Shown: one piece after another, positions 12,198-24,289 of the stretch
Numbering within the stretch: position 1 is the first letter of the stretch
Layout of the letters: every line of letters begins with the position of its first letter
Assembly (NCBI GenBank): GCA_037974665.1
Contig: CM075783.1
Span: 10,731,262-10,795,261 of the forward strand
DNA: 64,000 nt
Direction: 5' to 3'
Source: Ehretia macrophylla
Taxonomy: Eukaryota; Streptophyta; Magnoliopsida; Boraginales; Ehretiaceae
The notes under the pieces: model-generated
The model's input: the letters and a program-made list of their open reading frames with translations, nothing else
Told to the model about the DNA's origin: nothing
Database searches by the model: none
Made by a program: the position numbers and the translations under genes

Positions 12198-13419
12198 TGT
12201 TGGGTGTAATATTGATATATTATTTCAGCGCCTTTTTACTTTAATTTTGTTAGTTCTTGAGTAATATATGAGCAAATTGATTGGTTCCATGTTTGTTTTG
12301 CTATGTAGGTGAATTTTATGAGAAGACATGGATTTTGAGGCCAAGATTGAGGAAAAATGACTAAGGGCAATCGTTTATGTAGTTCGTGAAGAAATTAAAG
12401 AGAAAATAGAAGTAGCGCAGTCATAGCGCTGCGCAGGATTTTTAAGGACAATTTGGTAAAAAAGCGCGAAAAGAAGAAAACCCTACGATTAAAAACAAGG
12501 ATCAGACGTTGAGAAATGAGGTTTTCTTGGCTGGCTGCTAGTTCTTGGGGAGAAAAGCAAAAGTTTGGAGAGGAGAAAACGCAAGAAAACACAAGATTGA
12601 CGAGGAATGACGGATCAGAGACAAGATTAGCCATGACTTTCTTGATATTTCTAGAGTTTTCTTTCTCTCTCATCATGAATTTTAATAGACTTTGGATTTC
12701 ATTTACATTGATTATGAGTCGCTAGACTATTTTTCTAGGGCTACGATGTAGCCAGATTTTGATTACTCAAAGTATATTGAATTGATTGGTTGATTGATTA
12801 TTCTATTTTCATGCTGAATATTTCACACCATACGTAATGCTTGTGATTATCTGGCCAATAATTGCTTGTTTTGTGGTTTAGTTTGAGACTGAGAAGTGAT
12901 AACTAAACTAGACCATGTGTGGAGTATCATTAAATTGTCATAAGCTAGAGATAGTTATGAGATCTAGTGCAACGTTTAAATTTATGGGGCTTAATGCATT
13001 CCATAAGTTCACAGTTACCATAGAGATGTAAGTAGCTTGCTTATAGGGGTAGGGTATTGATGCTTGAGAAAGATTAGTATTTACCTTAGTGAAATTGTTG
13101 GCAGCATAAAGAATAGTCGTTAATTAGATTTAATCAACAGATTCGAGTAGGATAAATCTTGGTGAAATCGTAATCCCTAGAACTCTCCAATTATTGAATC
13201 AAATTTTCCATCAAATTCGCAATTACTTAGTTGTTATTTTTGTTAGTTTTGTTATCTCTTTAATTTTTAATTGCAACTTCTCAAGTTTTGGTCATCTGAA
13301 TAGAATTAAAGCTAAACCAATTTCGATAGTTAATAATCTTAGTCTTCGTGGGAACAATCTTTATTCATCATTTTATTACTTGTTGCGACACGTGAACTTA
13401 CGTTAGAATTCACACAACA
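12198..13419 (+). repeat. 5' LTR of Athila element
   Basis: It begins TGTTGGGTGTAAT and ends GAATTCACACAACA. It matches 23064-24289 along its whole length; the right copy has four extra bases (TTAT) just after its first bases. A short GCGCTGCGC-rich segment lies near 12420-12440. Confidence 0.9.
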
Positions 13420-13425
13420 AGTTTT

Positions 13426-13443
13426 TGGCGCCGTTACGGGGGA
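13426..13443 (+). promoter_or_regulatory. Primer binding site, tRNA-Asp type
   Basis: TGGCGCCGTTACGGGGGA differs from the complement of the plant tRNA-Asp 3' end in two positions and lies 6 bases inside the 5' LTR, as is standard for Athila. Confidence 0.9.
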
Positions 13444-13561
13444 CTGTGCAATTATTAATATCAATACCAAATAGCTTTGATTTTACTTTGGATTTTATCT
13501 AGTTTTGTGTTGTTATCTTATTTTCATTACGTGTGTTTCAGGAACATATTCCTTTACGTGC

Positions 13562-15085
13562 ATGCAAAAGTCAGGAGGTAGTAATTTGTTGCCTTTCGAT
13601 TCTGAGATAGAAAGAACCTGTCGGAAGAACAGAAAGAAGAAAAGAGCGACTACAACTACCCATCATTTGCAAGGAAATATGACTGACATCGTGGTAGCAA
13701 AAGAAGAAAATAATCTAGAAAATCCACCTAGAACACTGCGCGAGTATGCTTTGCCACCCACTAGAATTCAACCTGTGATTAGAAGGCCAGAGATTCAGGT
13801 GCATGATTTTGATTTGAAGAAAGTGACACTACAGTTAATTCAGAATATTCAGTTCCATGGACTGCCTTCTAAAGATCCTAACCAGTACATCGTGAATTTT
13901 CTAGAAGTCTGCGGAACTGTTAAGTACAATGGAGTCACTGATGAAGCTCTGCGCCTTCGCTTGTTTCCTTTCTCTTTAAGGGATCAAGCTAAGGAATGGT
14001 TGAACTCGCTGCCTTCAGATTCAATCACTACTTGGGAAGATTTGGTGCACAAGTTTTTGTCAAGATTTTTCCCACCTGGAAAGACAGCGAAGCTGCACAT
14101 AGAAATTAATAATTTTGCACAACATGAAGGAGAAACTCTATGTGAAGCATAGGAAAGGTATAAGGCATTGCTGAGGAAGTGTCCTAATCATGGAGTGCCT
14201 AGGTGGATGCAAGTTCCTAATTTTTACAATGGGTTAATTAGCTCCACAAGAACTTTGATTGATGCATCAGCAGGAGGAGCTTTAATGAACAAGACAACAG
14301 ATGAAGCTTATGAGTTACTGGATGATATTGTTTTGAACCACCCGCAGTGGTCGAGCGAGAGAGTCACACCAAAGAAGACAGCTGGGGTCCATGAAATTGA
14401 CGCCATAACTGTTTTGGCGGCGAAAATTGACAATCTCGCGAAATAGTTGCAGAATAGCCAGGCAACTACTAATGTTGTTCAAGCGACAGTGGTGTGTGAG
14501 TTTTGTTGTGGTCGACATAATAGTGCAGAATGTTAGGTTCGAAATCCATTTGCCACAGAAGAACAAGCACAGTATGTGGGGAATTTTAATGGGCAGCAGC
14601 ACAATCAGTACTCTAACATATATAATCCAGCATGGCGTAATCATCCAAATTTCTCATGGAGAAATAATCAGAATGTGTTGTAGTCTGAGCAGAATAACCC
14701 ACCACTAGAGAAAAATGTGAACTTGGAGGATGCATTGGCTCAGTTGGCGACTTCGCAGACTCAATTCATGAATGAAACAAGGACAAACTTTCATAACCAG
14801 TTTGCACAAATCAGAACTTTAGAGGCACAGTTTAGCCAAATGGCTACCATGTTTTCAGAAAGACAACAAGGGAATTTACCTAGCACTTCAGAGGTAAATC
14901 CTAAAAGAGATAGTAAAGAACATTGTAAAGCTGTCACATTGAGAAGCGGCAAGGGGTTAGAGGAGCCAGTGAAATCAAAGAAGGTTGAGAAAGCTGAAGC
15001 AAAGAATGAGGCGAAAGATGAAGAAAAAGTAGAAGCTCAACCACAACCTACACAGAAACCACCTGTGGTGGTACCATTCCCTTAA
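13562..15085 (+). pseudogene. Athila gag (capsid/nucleocapsid), stop-riddled
   Basis: Gag forms the virus-like particle and packages element RNA. One plus-strand frame gives the typical retrotransposon gag core (LRLFPFSLRDQAKEWLNSLP, then LVHKFLSRFFPP), then NFYNGL, then a zinc knuckle CEFCCGRHNSAEC (C-x2-C-x3-H-x4-C) near 14500-14537. A Gln-rich helix (LEDALAQLATSQTQFMNE) and a Lys/Glu-rich tail follow. In-frame stops lie at about 14150, 14444, 14534, 14681 and 15083. The neighbouring residues suggest Trp or Gln codons changed to TAG/TAA. I chose the ATG at 13562, 19 codons after the frame's first ATG, because upstream residues look like untranslated leader; another candidate is 13679. Confidence 0.85.
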
Positions 15086-18000
15086 CGATTGCAGAAGAAC
15101 AAGCTTGACAAACAATTTGAAAAATTTCTTGAAGTTTTTAAGAAGCTTCACATCAATATTCCATTTACAAATGCCCTTGAACAAATGCCGAGTTATGTGA
15201 AGTTCATGAATGATATTCTCTCAAATAAAAGAAGGCTAGGAGATTATGAGACAATCACACTTACTGAGGAGTGCAGCGCTATTCTCCAAAAGAAGCTACC
15301 ACAAAAGCTCAAGGATCCAGGGAGTTTTACTATTCCTTGTGAAATTGGCAATGTTGTTTTTTAGCGAGCTTTGTGTGATTTAGGAGCTAGCATTAATTTA
15401 ATGCCTTTATCTATTTTCAGGAAGCTTGGATTGGGTGAGGCGAAACCTACAACTGTTATATTGCAGTTAGCAAATCGTTCGCTAAAGCATCCCAGAGAAG
15501 TTATTGAAGATGTTCTAGTCAAAGTTGATAAGTTCATATTCCCTGCAGATTTCATAGTGCTGGATATGGAAGAAGACAAGGAGATTCTTATTATTCTTGG
15601 GAAACCATTCCTTGCAACTGGAAGAGCACTCATTGATGTTCAAAAGGGAGAGCTGCGACTAAGGGTGCAAGAAGAAGAAGCGATATTTAATGTGTTCAAA
15701 GCTATCAAGTACCCTGAAGCTAGCGACAGTTGTTTCCGCATTGATGATGTACAAGCTATAGTGCCTAGCCATGTGGGTCAGCTGGATCCCTTAGAGGCTA
15801 GCTTAATACAAGATGATTTTGTTGATTTGGAGGATGAAGAGGTGCAAGCATATTTAAATTGGATGGACTCGTTTGAACCAAATAGGTGAAAATATTTTGA
15901 AGAATTGGGAGAAGGTTCTGCACGTTCCAAGCCATCAATTGAGCAACCACCTGTGTTGGAATTGAAACCTTTACCAGCACACTTATGCTACATATATTTG
16001 GGCGAGTCAGACACACTTCCAGTAATTATCTCTTCGTCGCTCTCTAACGAAGAAGAAGATAAATTATTGAGAGTGCTTAGAACTCATAAGTCGGCGATTG
16101 GTTGGTCTTTGGCAGATATTAATGGAATTCGTCCCTCCATGTGCATGCATCGTATTCTTATGGAGGATGATAGCAAACCATCCATTGACGCATAAAGGCG
16201 ACTCAATCCTACAATGAAAGAAGTGGTGAGAAAGGAGGTTCTGAAGTGGTTAGATGCAGGAGTAATTTAGCCAATCTCAGATAGTTCTTGGGTAAGTCCA
16301 GTGCAAGTTGCACCCAAGAAGGGCGGCATGACAGTTGTGAAAAATGAAAACAATGAACTTATTCCTACAAGAACTGTAACTGGATGGAGAGTGTGCATCG
16401 ACTATAGGAAGTTGAACAAGGCCACGAGAAAAGACCACTTTCCCTTGCCCTTTGTTGATCAGATGCTTGATAGATTGGCAGGACATGAGTATTACTGTTT
16501 TTTAGATGGTTACTCTGGCTACAATCAAATAGTTATTGCACTTGAAGATCAGGAGAAAACCCCGTTTACATGTCCTTATGGTACATTCGCATTTCGGAGA
16601 ATGCCATTTGGATTATGTAACGCACCAGGTACTTTTCAGAGATACATGATGGCTATCTTCTCAGATTTGGTAGAGCGAAGAATTGAGGTATTTATGGATG
16701 ACTTTTCTGTGGTGGGCATGTTGTTTGATAATTGTCTTTACCATTTGGAGCTAGTGTTGAAAAGATGCGAAGAGACAAATTTGGTGTTAAATTGGGAGAA
16801 GTGTCACTTTATGGTGCGTGAAGGTATTGTCTTGGGGCATCGTATCTCAGCTAAAGGCATTGAAGTTGATCGTGCGAAGATTGAGACCATAGAGAAGTTG
16901 CCAGCACCAACAACTGTGAAAGGGGTTAGAAGTTTTTTGGGACATGCAGGGTTCTATAGGAGATTCATCAAGGATTTTTCAAAGATTGCCAAACCACTCT
17001 CAACTCTTTTGGCACAGAATGTTCTATTTGTGTGGAATGAAGACTGTGAATGTGCGTTTGTAAAAATCAAGGAGAAACTTGTGTCAACACATATTGTAGT
17101 AGCACCTGATTGGGAGTTACCTTTTGAGTTGATGTGTGATGCAAGCGACTACACAGTAGGAGCAGTTTTGGGGCAGCGAAAGAACAAAGTTTTCCATGCT
17201 ATTTACTATGTGAGTCACACTCTTAATGATGTACAACTTAATTATGCAACAACAGAGAAAGAGTTGCTTGCAATAGTATTCGCTTTTGACAAGTTTTGTC
17301 CTTATCTGATTGGAAATAAGGTGATCGTTTACACTGATCATTCAGCTATTAAATTCCTTATGCCAAGAAGGATGCAAAACCAAGGCTCATTCGTTGGGTG
17401 TTGTTGTTACAAGAGTTTGATTTGGAAATCAGGGATAAGAAAGGCACAGAAAATTTGATAGCAGATCACCTTTCTAGACTTGAGTTACCAGTAGATATCG
17501 AGATGGTGAAGCCGCCTATTGAAGATGACTTCCCATATGAAAAGATCCTTGCGATACAGTTTGCTCAAACTCTTCCTTGGTATGCTGACTTTGTGAATTT
17601 TCTAGCGGCAAAGATAATCCCAGCAGAACTTAATTATCAACAAAGGAAGAAATTTCTATTTGATGTGAAGCACTATTATTGGGAAGATCCTATACTCTAC
17701 AAGCATTGTGCAAATCAAGTTATTAGAAGGTGCGTTCTAGAAGAGGAGATAGAAGATATTTTGCGGCATTACCACACACTTGAGTGTGGAGGTCACTTTG
17801 GAGGCAATAGAACAACGGCAAAAGTACTCCAATCAGGTTTCTATTGGCCTAGCTTGTTTAAAGATGCTCACACTTTTGTTGTCGCATGTGATAAATGCTA
17901 GAGATTGGGGAATATCTCGAGAATGAATGAGATGCCATTGCAGAACATTCTTGAGGTTAAAATTTTTGATGTATAGGGGATCGATTTCATGGGACTTTTC

Positions 18001-18858
18001 CCTTCCTCCTACAATAACAAATACATTTTGTTGGCAATCGATTACGTATCTAAATAGGTGGAAGCGGTGACAACTCCAACAAATGATAGTGCGGTAGTGT
18101 TGAATTTTCTGAAGAAGAACATCTTTACAAGGTTTAGCACACCTCGAGCAATAATTAGTGATAAGGGTACCCACTTTTGTAACAAGCAGTTTGAAGCCCT
18201 CTTACTCAAATATGGTGTCAAACATCAGAAAGCCCTTGCCTACCATCCTCAAACCAATGGGCAAGCTGAAGTTTCAAATAGAGAAATAAAGAAGATTCTT
18301 GAGAAAACAATGAGTAATTTGAGCAAAGATTGGACCAAGAAGATTGATGATGCACTGTGGGCGTATCGTATTGCATTTAAAACACCAATTGGGATGTCGC
18401 CTTACAAATTGGTCTATGGAAAAGCTTGCCATTTACCTATGGAACTTGAGCACAAGACATATTGGGCAATGAAGCAGTTGAATCTGGATATGCAAGCTGT
18501 AGGAGAAAAGAGACTTTTGCAATTGAATGAGTTGTAAGAGTTCCGGAATGAAGTTTATGAGAATACAAAAATTTATAAGGAGAGAACAAAAGCGTGGCAT
18601 AATAAGCACATCTCACGAAAACAGTTCTTGCCTAGTCAGAAAGTTCTTTTATACAACTCAAGGCTTCGCTTGTTTCCTGGAAAGCTTAAATCAAGATGGT
18701 CTGGCCTTTTTGTTGTGACCAAGGTGTTTTCCTATAAAGCTGTTGAAGTAAATCATCCAGATAAGGGGACGTTCAAGGTTAACGAACAACGGTTGAAGAC
18801 TTATTGGGATGATGAGTTTGATAAGCACAAGTCCGTCATCCACCTCAACTCGGCTTGA
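15086..18858 (+). pseudogene. Athila pro-pol: protease, RT, RNase H, integrase
   Basis: The pol enzymes would cut the polyprotein, copy RNA to DNA and insert it. Domains in order: aspartic protease with the Athila-type variant CDLGASINLMP (about 15374); RT from about 16280 with SPVQVAPKKGG, CIDYRKLNK, FLDGYSGYNQI, FMDDFSV (catalytic aspartates near 16694) and LGHRIS; RNase H with CDASDYTVGAVLGQR and TDHSAIKFL; integrase with a zinc region ending CDKC (17897), then [13 protein letters not shown] and the [10 protein letters not shown] glutamate region. In-frame stops lie at about 15362, 15887, 16193, 16268, 17899, 17977, 18056 and 18535. One base is lost near 17359 in RNase H, shifting the frame; integrase continues in the new frame to the TGA at 18858. 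Confidence 0.9.
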
Positions 18859-20365
18859 GAAATTGCTCCGTCGGACTGTCGACGTTAAAACAAGCGCTTT
18901 TCGGGAGGCAACCTGAAGTTTCTTACTTTTCTTGATTTAATAGTTTTAGTTGTTTTTAGTTAATTTTTGAGTTATAGTTGTCGTAGCTAATTGTTAATTT
19001 TTTATTGTCATGTTAGGTTCAAAAACAAGTTTGGGGGAAGCCGAGGCAAAGAGAAGTACTACCAAGTCGAATAAGGGTGCACGTATAGAGAGATTGGTGT
19101 TTGGATTGCATGGGCTGCTAATGCTTGAAGAGAAAAGTGAAAACAAAGAGCTGTGAAAGTAGCGCTATTGCACTAAAATATAGTGCAGTTGCGCTCAAGG
19201 AGTTCAAAGTTACGCTCACGAGAAGTTGCTGAAAGAAAATTACAGTGCAGGCGTAGCGCAGTAACGCTTACGGCCTTTCTTTTGACGTTCAAAACATTTG
19301 AAAAAAAAAAATTAGAAAAGCTTCTCAACCCAACCCGAACTCACAACCCACATAACCCATTTAATAAACCCATCTATCACACCAAAAGTTTCAGCCCCAC
19401 AAACCGTCTCACCTCATATTCTCTAAACTAAACCTTCATTATATCAACCCAATAAGATCCGACCCACCTTGCAAACCTCAAATCATACCCAACACCAAAT
19501 TCTAACTATTCAGCCCTACCATCCAAATCTAAACTTCAAAACAAATTCTCTCATTGCCATAGCCGCCACTATCAGTCCATCTCGAAAGATCACGCCGGCG
19601 ACGATGCTACCGTCGACGTCGGCTCTCCCTCTCTCGCTCACGATCCCATTCTCACCCTCATAGCCATAGTCGAAAAAAAAAAAACTCTCACCAACACCCT
19701 TCATCTTCCGCGGCTCATCGCTGCCGTCAACGCTCTAGCTCTCACACCATGCTCGCGATGATATCGGCGCCGGCGACGTCTCCTCCACAGCGGCAGCAAG
19801 ACCACTTGTCTTGGTGAGTATTTTGTCTTTTTGTTTTTGTTCTACTTTGTTTGTTGATAGACAGCATTCCGAAAATAACAGAAAATGAAAAAAAAAGAAC
19901 ACTCGAAGCGAACGAAACTAGGGGCAGTGCATGTACGTTTATTTGGCTGGGTTGTATTCTGAATATCAAGGACCTTGATCGCGTGCTCCTGTTTGAATCT
20001 CAAGAATTGGTGTTCTCTTATGTTGGGAGTTTGTGAAGAACGAAACTGGGGGCAGTGACAACAAGTTATGTTGTGGAGTTCGTTGTTTTCGTGTTGGTGA
20101 CATTGATCTAATTTGTTATCCAGTGGCATAGTTTGGGGTACTGGTATTTGTGGTTCGTAGGGGTCATGTGTTGTGGCTCTGAGTCTTATGTTACATGGTT
20201 ACTCACAGTGTTGCTCACAGTAAGGCCTACGGAATAGTTGTCATTGGGCTTGCTTTCAGGTTTGCTTTAATTGTGTGGCACCATACTGTTTTGTTGAATT
20301 GTTGATATTATGACTGTCTAAAGCTTCAGTTTGTTGGGTACCTATGATTGAACTGTTCGGGGTAG
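18859..20365 (+). other. Athila pol-ORF3 spacer with PPT-like tract and exon-like segment
   Basis: No pol sequence is left here. A polypurine-like AACAAGTTTGGGGGAAG lies at about 19024-19040. At 19160-19275 short GCGC-containing words repeat. From about 19318 to 19560 the plus strand is rich in C, A and T and almost lacks G. A GC-rich stretch follows (19560-19812) with CACCATG near 19746-19752 and ends TCTTG|GTGAGT, a good match to a plant splice donor at 19813. This could be the leader of a spliced message for the next ORF. That is inference. Confidence 0.5.
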
Positions 20366-21583
20366 TTGAAGTTTCAAGGATGCCATTGTTCTCTGGTGAT
20401 AGTGTTTTCTGGGATTGGTGGTGTTACTTGTTTGTCTATCTTGTGTTTGTTGGGTAGTGTGCTTATAGCTTCTAAACGGAAACGAAATGTTACTCAAGGT
20501 GCTTCGTCTTCAAAGTCAAAATCGGGGGTGCCAGTGGTGAATACCCATAAGTTTGTGAGTGCAGCTGCTAAGGATAGATATACGTCGCATATCCTCAAGA
20601 AATCCTTGGTAGTAGAGCGTGGTTTTGATAGGCCTGGACCCACCATCGAAGCACAAGCAGCGTCGCAACAATGGACTCATTTCATTCAGTCTCCTGGGCC
20701 CAGCTATGTGTTGTTAGTTCGTGAGTTTTATGCAAATGCACTGGAACATCAAGATAAATAGGTCCATGTTCGTGGCAGAACTATTTCATTTGATCGGACT
20801 ACTATAAACAGATTTTACCAAGTTCTAGATGTTGAGGAGGACTTTTACAGTACCCATGGAGACGAGCTTGATCCGACTGCCATCCTCACGTACTTAACAA
20901 ATAACAGAGTTGCTTGGAAAAAGAAAGGTGAAAATGTGATTAGTTTCCCATCATCTGGAATGTGTAAGGAGATTAAAGCGTGTCACCTGTTCATCTGTGC
21001 CACGCTCCTACCGACGGGGAACACATATGAAGTCTCGCGAGAAAGGGCTACCTTGAATTACGCCATAGGAAATCAGTTGAGCATTGATGTGAGGAGGGTG
21101 ATCGAGGGTTCTATTTTATAATACTTGAAAGGGCGCACGACTGGAGGACTTCCGCACCCTGCCTTGATTACTGGGTTATGCCTAGCAGCTAGAGTGCCAT
21201 TATCTGAGACTGAGGATATGATACATCCCCAGGTACCCTTAACGCATATCACAATAGACAGTTTGGGGGTTTGCATCAAGCCACAGGCAGAGCAGGCAGC
21301 CAATCAGGGAGCAGCCTCTACCACCAATATTCAGGCCTTGCGTCAGGAAATAGCGCAGTTGCGCCAGGACATGGATAAGGGGCAACAAGAGAGATTAGAG
21401 CAGGAAGACCGCCTGGGGGAAAGATTGTTCTTGATTATCCAGCGGCAAGATGAGTTATCTGCCAAGCAAGAGCAGAGTTTCAAATACATGGCAAAGATAG
21501 GGAAGAAATTGGGTGTTCCGCCAGTACCTGCTTTACACCCCTTTCTGCCGACTAGTCACTACTTCCCTCCAAATGATGAATGA
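20366..21583 (+). pseudogene. Athila third ORF (env position), plant transposon-protein-like
   Basis: One frame, broken by stops at about 20759 and 21119, encodes about 400 residues. The N-terminus as read from ATG is hydrophobic (IVFSGIGGVTCLSILCLLGS) and is followed by SKRKR; this could be a membrane segment, or intron sequence if splicing joins an upstream exon near 20470. The middle (QWTHFIQSPGPSY, LVREFYANA, VRGRTISFD, INRFYQVLD) resembles the 'putative plant transposon protein' family often found in this position. The C-terminus (IQALRQEIAQLRQDMDKG and on) is a predicted coiled coil. Its role is unknown; true envelope function is not supported. Confidence 0.65.
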
Positions 21584-23053
21584 CTCCAGCTTTTTAGGGA
21601 AGTTGCTACTCCTTTGTTTTTTTTTTAGTGTTTTCACATTGAGGACAATATTTTCCTTTTAAGTTTGAGGGTGGCATCTCTTTACTTATTCTGAGTTATG
21701 TGTTATTTTTGGTGTTCGTGTTGCATGTTTTAGTTATTTTCATTATGTGTTTTCATTGTTTAAATTGAAAAAAAAAGCTGAAAAACTTCGAAAAAAATTG
21801 AAAGTAATGCTGAAAGATAATAAATAGGTCGATGATGAATAACGTATGAATGATATGATAGTAATGAGGATAATTGACTGAAGCGTAGGTTTGTTTTATG
21901 AAAAATCCCCATCTAATGCGCACATAGCCTCATTTAATTATGTTGTTGCTTAGAGAAAATTTATGTGAGTTTAAGTGATGGAAAAAAATGAAAATGAATG
22001 AGTATAGGATTTTAGAACTTACTTGATTGTCACTCGAGACGAAATCCTAGGTTGCATAGCATTAGAGAAATGATTTAGGCCATCTTTGGATTGTTTGAGC
22101 CTTTCAAGCCAGCCTTTGTAATAATTGAATATCCCTAGTCCACCAATTTGAGCCTAATTAGCTTTTTCTTTCATGTGCAACCTAAAAATTCTTCCTTAAC
22201 TTGTCAAGTTGATTTCCCCAGATTATGACCCTCCTACCTATAACATATGATTGTCCTAGGATGATTATATGGAGTCATGTTTCGAATTGAATGGTGGGAG
22301 GTTTGATGATTTGGTGATGTGTTGTTTTGTTTAAGAAAAAAATGAAATATTGAGAAAAACAAAAGAAAAAGAAAAGAATGAAAAGAAACGAGAAGAACCA
22401 CACTCCTTGTAATTAATATCAAAATGCAAGTTTGGGGGAGTGTGGGTTCTTTATGTGTTTTCAAATGTTGTGAATGATTGTTGAGGAAGTGAAATAAAAG
22501 ATGAAAGAAAAGAGATATGTTGAATAGTTTTGGTGGTACGACGTAGAGTTGGCATGTGCTCCATTGAACATCCTCGAATAGTTGTGTGCTTACATGTAGT
22601 TTAGCCTTATTTTATATCCATTATCCTACCTTAACCCTAGTCACACGTTACAACCAAATGTAAAGTCCTACTGATCTTTAATGCTATGATTAACCTACAT
22701 TAGTAGAGAGTGGCGTGAAAAGTGAGCTTATGAAGTCCTAAGTGATTGAAAATAAAAAATCCATATTGATAATTCACTTAACTTGCATAAACTCATCCGG
22801 TTACAATTGATTAGGATAGAGGCTATTCACATACTCACATGGGGGATTTGAAGTAAAATGCAACTTATGTGAAGTTATTATTTCTCATGCTTGTGATTGA
22901 AAGTTATCTCTTGAGTTGGGATAAAGCTACTGAGGCTGTGAAAACTTACTATCCTACATCATTGCTTTCATGAGTTATTTTGTGTCGAGTCTTTAGTTTT
23001 TTAGTAGTTTCTTTCTTTAGTTGTGTCTTTTGCTTGAGGACAAGCAAAGTTTA
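21584..23053 (+). other. Athila 3' untranslated region
   Basis: No coding sequence was seen. An internal polypurine-like GCAAGTTTGGGGGAG lies at 22426-22440. CTTGAGGACAAGCAAAG, found just before the real polypurine tract in Athila elements, lies at about 23033-23049; its complement also occurs in the element at 37288. Confidence 0.6.
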
Positions 23054-23063
23054 AGTTTGGGGG
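23054..23063 (+). other. Polypurine tract of Athila element
   Basis: AGTTTGGGGG lies directly before the 3' LTR and would prime plus-strand DNA. It is the last of three similar tracts (others near 19030 and 22430). Confidence 0.8.
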
Positions 23064-24289
23064 TGTTTATTGGGTGTAATATTGATATATTATTTCAGCG
23101 CCTTTTTTACCTTAATTTTGTTGTTTTTTGAGTAATATATGAACAATTTGATTGGTTCCATGTTTGTTTTGCTATGTAGGTGAATTTTATGTGAAGACAT
23201 GGATTTTGAGGCCAAGATTGAGGAAAAATGACTAAGGGCAATCGTTTATGCAGTTCGTGAAGAAATTAAAGAGAAAATAGAAGTAGCGCAGTCATAGCGC
23301 AGCTGCACAGCATCGCAAGATTTTTTAGGACGATTTGGTAAAAAAACGCGAAAAGAAAAAAACCCTACGATTAAAAACAAGGATCAGACGTTGAGAAATG
23401 AGGTTTTTTTGGCTGGCTGCTAGTCCTTGGGGAGAAAAGCAAAAGTTTGGAGAGGAGAAAACACAAGATTGACGAGGAAGGACGGATCAGAGATAAGATT
23501 AGCCACGACTTTCTTGAGATTTCTAGAGTTTTCTTTCTCTCTCATCATGAATTTTAATAGACTTTGGATTTCATTTACATTGATTATGAGTTGCTAGACT
23601 ATTTTTCTAGGGCTACGATGTAGCCAGATTTTGATTACTTGAATTATGCTGAATTGATTGGTTGATTGATTATTCTATTTTCATGCTGAATATTTCAAAC
23701 TATACGTAATGCTTTTGATTATCTGGCCAATAATTGCTTGTTTTGTGGTTTAGTTTGAGACTGAGAAGTGATAATTAAACTAGACCATGTGTGGAGTATC
23801 ATTAAATTGTCATAACCTAGAGATAGTTATGAGATCTAGTGCAACGTTTAAATTTCTAGGGCTTAATGCATTCCAAGTTCACAGTTACCACAGAGATGTA
23901 AGTAGCTTGCTTATAGGGGTAGGGTATTGATGCTTGAGAAAGATTAATATCTACCTTAGTGAAATTTTTGGCAGCATAAGGAATAGTCGTTAATTAGATT
24001 TAATCAACAGATTCGAGTAGAATAAATCTTGGTGAAATTGTAATCCCTAGAACTCTCCAAATATTGAATCAAATTTTCTATCAAATTCACAATTGCTTAG
24101 TTGTTATTTTCGTTAGTTTTGTTATCTCTTTAGTTTTTAATTGCAAATTCTCAAGTTTTGGTCATCTGAATAGAATTAAAGCTAAACTAATTCTGATAGT
24201 TAATGATCTCAGTCTTCGTGGGAACGATCTTTATTAATCATTTTATTACTTGTTGCGACACATGCACTTACGTTAGAATTCACACAACA
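23064..24289 (+). repeat. 3' LTR of Athila element
   Basis: It begins TGTTTATTGGGTGTAAT and ends CACACAACA, and is followed by CTATT, the right target duplication. It aligns with 12198-13419 throughout, with scattered substitutions and small indels, including a longer GCGCAGCTGCACAGC segment near 23295-23312. Confidence 0.9.

Larger units (their letters stand above)
12198..24289 (+). mobile_element. Athila-like Ty3/gypsy element, full structure
   Basis: The 12.1-kb element has both LTRs (about 1.22 kb each), a tRNA-Asp primer site, gag, protease-RT-RNase H-integrase, a third ORF in the env position and a polypurine tract. The flanking 5-mers CTAGT (12193-12197) and CTATT (24290-24294) are a target duplication with one mismatch. 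Copia pol sequence continues on both sides, so the element landed in the copia remnant. The coding region has at least 13 in-frame stops and one frameshift, so it is dead. The LTR pair differs by scattered substitutions and small indels. Confidence 0.9.

Noticed and set aside
19469-19663. Small plus- and minus-strand open frames in the Athila spacer
   Set aside because: Biased composition explains them; no motif or conservation could be seen.
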